A stretch of 58,704 nucleotides of DNA from Paulinella micropora (Eukaryota; Cercozoa; Imbricatea; Euglyphida; Paulinellidae), in NCBI GenBank assembly GCA_019918135.1, contig WBZZ01005256.1, positions 1 to 58,704 of the forward strand. The letters are read 5' to 3'. Every line of letters begins with the position of its first letter. The first letter of the stretch is position 1. This document shows, piece after piece, positions 57,827-58,704 of this stretch. Under the pieces are notes generated by a model that was not told the origin of the DNA, made no database searches, and worked only from the letters and a program-made list of their open reading frames with translations. A program made the translations under genes and the position numbers.

Positions 57827-58704
57827 ATGCTATATGCCAAGACGAGCTCAGACAAAGACTCTGATGCTTCGCTTTTGAGCAAGCTCAAAGAGATCAATGC
57901 CTGCATGAAGGCTTTTCCTTGCGACGAAACGCAGGAATACGAGGCCCTTGTTACTGTTTTTGACCAATCTCTAGTCTCGGAGGGATTTGATCTGACACAG
58001 TACAAGTTTTTGAGAAAGAAGGAGGAGATTAAGAGAAACAATGCAACAGGCCTAGACGCTCAGTGTGAACTGGCGGTGGCCACACTCATTTCATATTTTC
58101 AATCTCATGGATACCAGCATCTCTGCACTGGTACTCTCATAGGATTTGAAATCTTTGAGACAGTGGCGATGAGTTTGAGGAGTGCTGTTGGCTTGGCGGC
58201 GACCCTTACGGAGGTAGTTTCCTCCTATGGGCTATTCTATGGCCGCAAGTCGATCATCCTCTATTTCTTTTCGGCGTTACACACAGTTAACCCGAGCAAG
58301 CTTACTCAGCTCATACAACAATGCTCGACGTTTAGCTCAGTGAAGTCCAAGAACTTCCTCGAGACACACGTGTTCGAAAATACGGTTCAAAGCGTTGCTC
58401 CGTCAGCACTGTTTCAAGAAGTGATGAGTGCATGCTCAAACATGGACTCGCTCACGGAGGCACATACGGCACAGGCAGGCGGTGTACCTGTTGGCGCACA
58501 AGCCACGTACACAAACAGAGTTGCCGGTTGGAAGAGACAGAGAGAGCCAGACCTGAAGACCGCATGTTGGAGGTGGTTCGCGGGCTTGCAGTGTAAGGCA
58601 CAGATGGAGAACAGAGACTGCTCTTTCAATCATGATAGGCAGAACCCAACAGCAAGGGCAGATTTTCTGAGCAGGACGGAAGGCAAGGAACCGGGCCTTT
58701 TCAA
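57827..58704 (+). CDS. Partial ORF with CCCH-like cluster, open at the window end
   Basis: From the ATG at 57827 the frame stays open to the last base, about 292 codons. Translation begins MLYAKTSSDKDSDASLL. A helical region follows (ELAVATLISYFQSHGYQHL). Near the end is C-x8-C-x8-C-x3-H (ACWRWFAGLQC ... DCSFNHDR), similar to CCCH fingers but with a longer second loop. It could be the start of a polymerase ORF of a retroelement, or a gag-like second ORF. No RT motif is reached inside the window. Confidence 0.6.
   Translation, partial: MLYAKTSSDKDSDASLLSKLKEINACMKAFPCDETQEYEALVTVFDQSLVSEGFDLTQYKFLRKKEEIKRNNATGLDAQCELAVATLISYFQSHGYQHLCTGTLIGFEIFETVAMSLRSAVGLAATLTEVVSSYGLFYGRKSIILYFFSALHTVNPSKLTQLIQQCSTFSSVKSKNFLETHVFENTVQSVAPSALFQEVMSACSNMDSLTEAHTAQAGGVPVGAQATYTNRVAGWKRQREPDLKTACWRWFAGLQCKAQMENRDCSFNHDRQNPTARADFLSRTEGKEPGLF

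Overview
This is eukaryotic DNA built almost entirely of retrotransposons. I see no rRNA, tRNA, CRISPR array, bacterial operon or recognisable host housekeeping gene. The mixture of divergent Ty1/copia elements and a LINE suggests an algal or protist genome, but I cannot name the organism. Element letters below are my own labels.

Layout. 1-4723: 5'-truncated LINE on the minus strand, with the unusual order endonuclease remnant - RNase H - reverse transcriptase. 4724-14732: copia element B (minus), split inside its protease by copia element A (5058-11557, minus). Two copies of a 33-bp direct repeat (4691-4723 and 15203-15235) bracket this block. 14733-15202: non-coding 3' debris. 15236-20445: copia element C (plus), gag to integrase only, cut off by a partial element E (20446-21211, minus). 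21212-44600: copia element G (plus), interrupted by copia element D (22957-37971, minus), itself interrupted by the youngest copia element F (27071-36079, minus). The D, F and A boundaries are supported by target-site duplications. 44601-46276: non-coding, ending in an orphan polypurine tract and LTR start. 46277-55451: copia element H (minus). 55452-58704: non-coding leader and two plus-strand ORFs of unknown identity, perhaps another retroelement.

The copia elements follow the order gag, protease, integrase, RT, RNase H. Each carries an extra zinc-binding module between the gag zinc knuckle and the protease. A and D have a perfect MYND finger in a conserved block of about 250 residues. B, C, F, G and H have instead a small module, C-x-G-x7-C ... 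C-x2-H. H also has a CCCH finger next to its CCHC knuckles. A, D, F and H have LTRs that start with C and end with G instead of TG...CA. Most families share a GGGG(G/A)AG polypurine tract and a primer-binding site resembling the complement of the initiator tRNA-Met anticodon arm, which contains the gag ATG.

Most coding regions are broken by frameshifts and a few in-frame stops. Some breaks fall in homopolymers and could be sequence error; others look like real decay. The best-preserved piece is the 761-codon RT-RNase H frame of element A. The MYND-carrying copia elements are my main candidate for an undescribed system; the zinc module shared by the other families and the LINE domain order come next.
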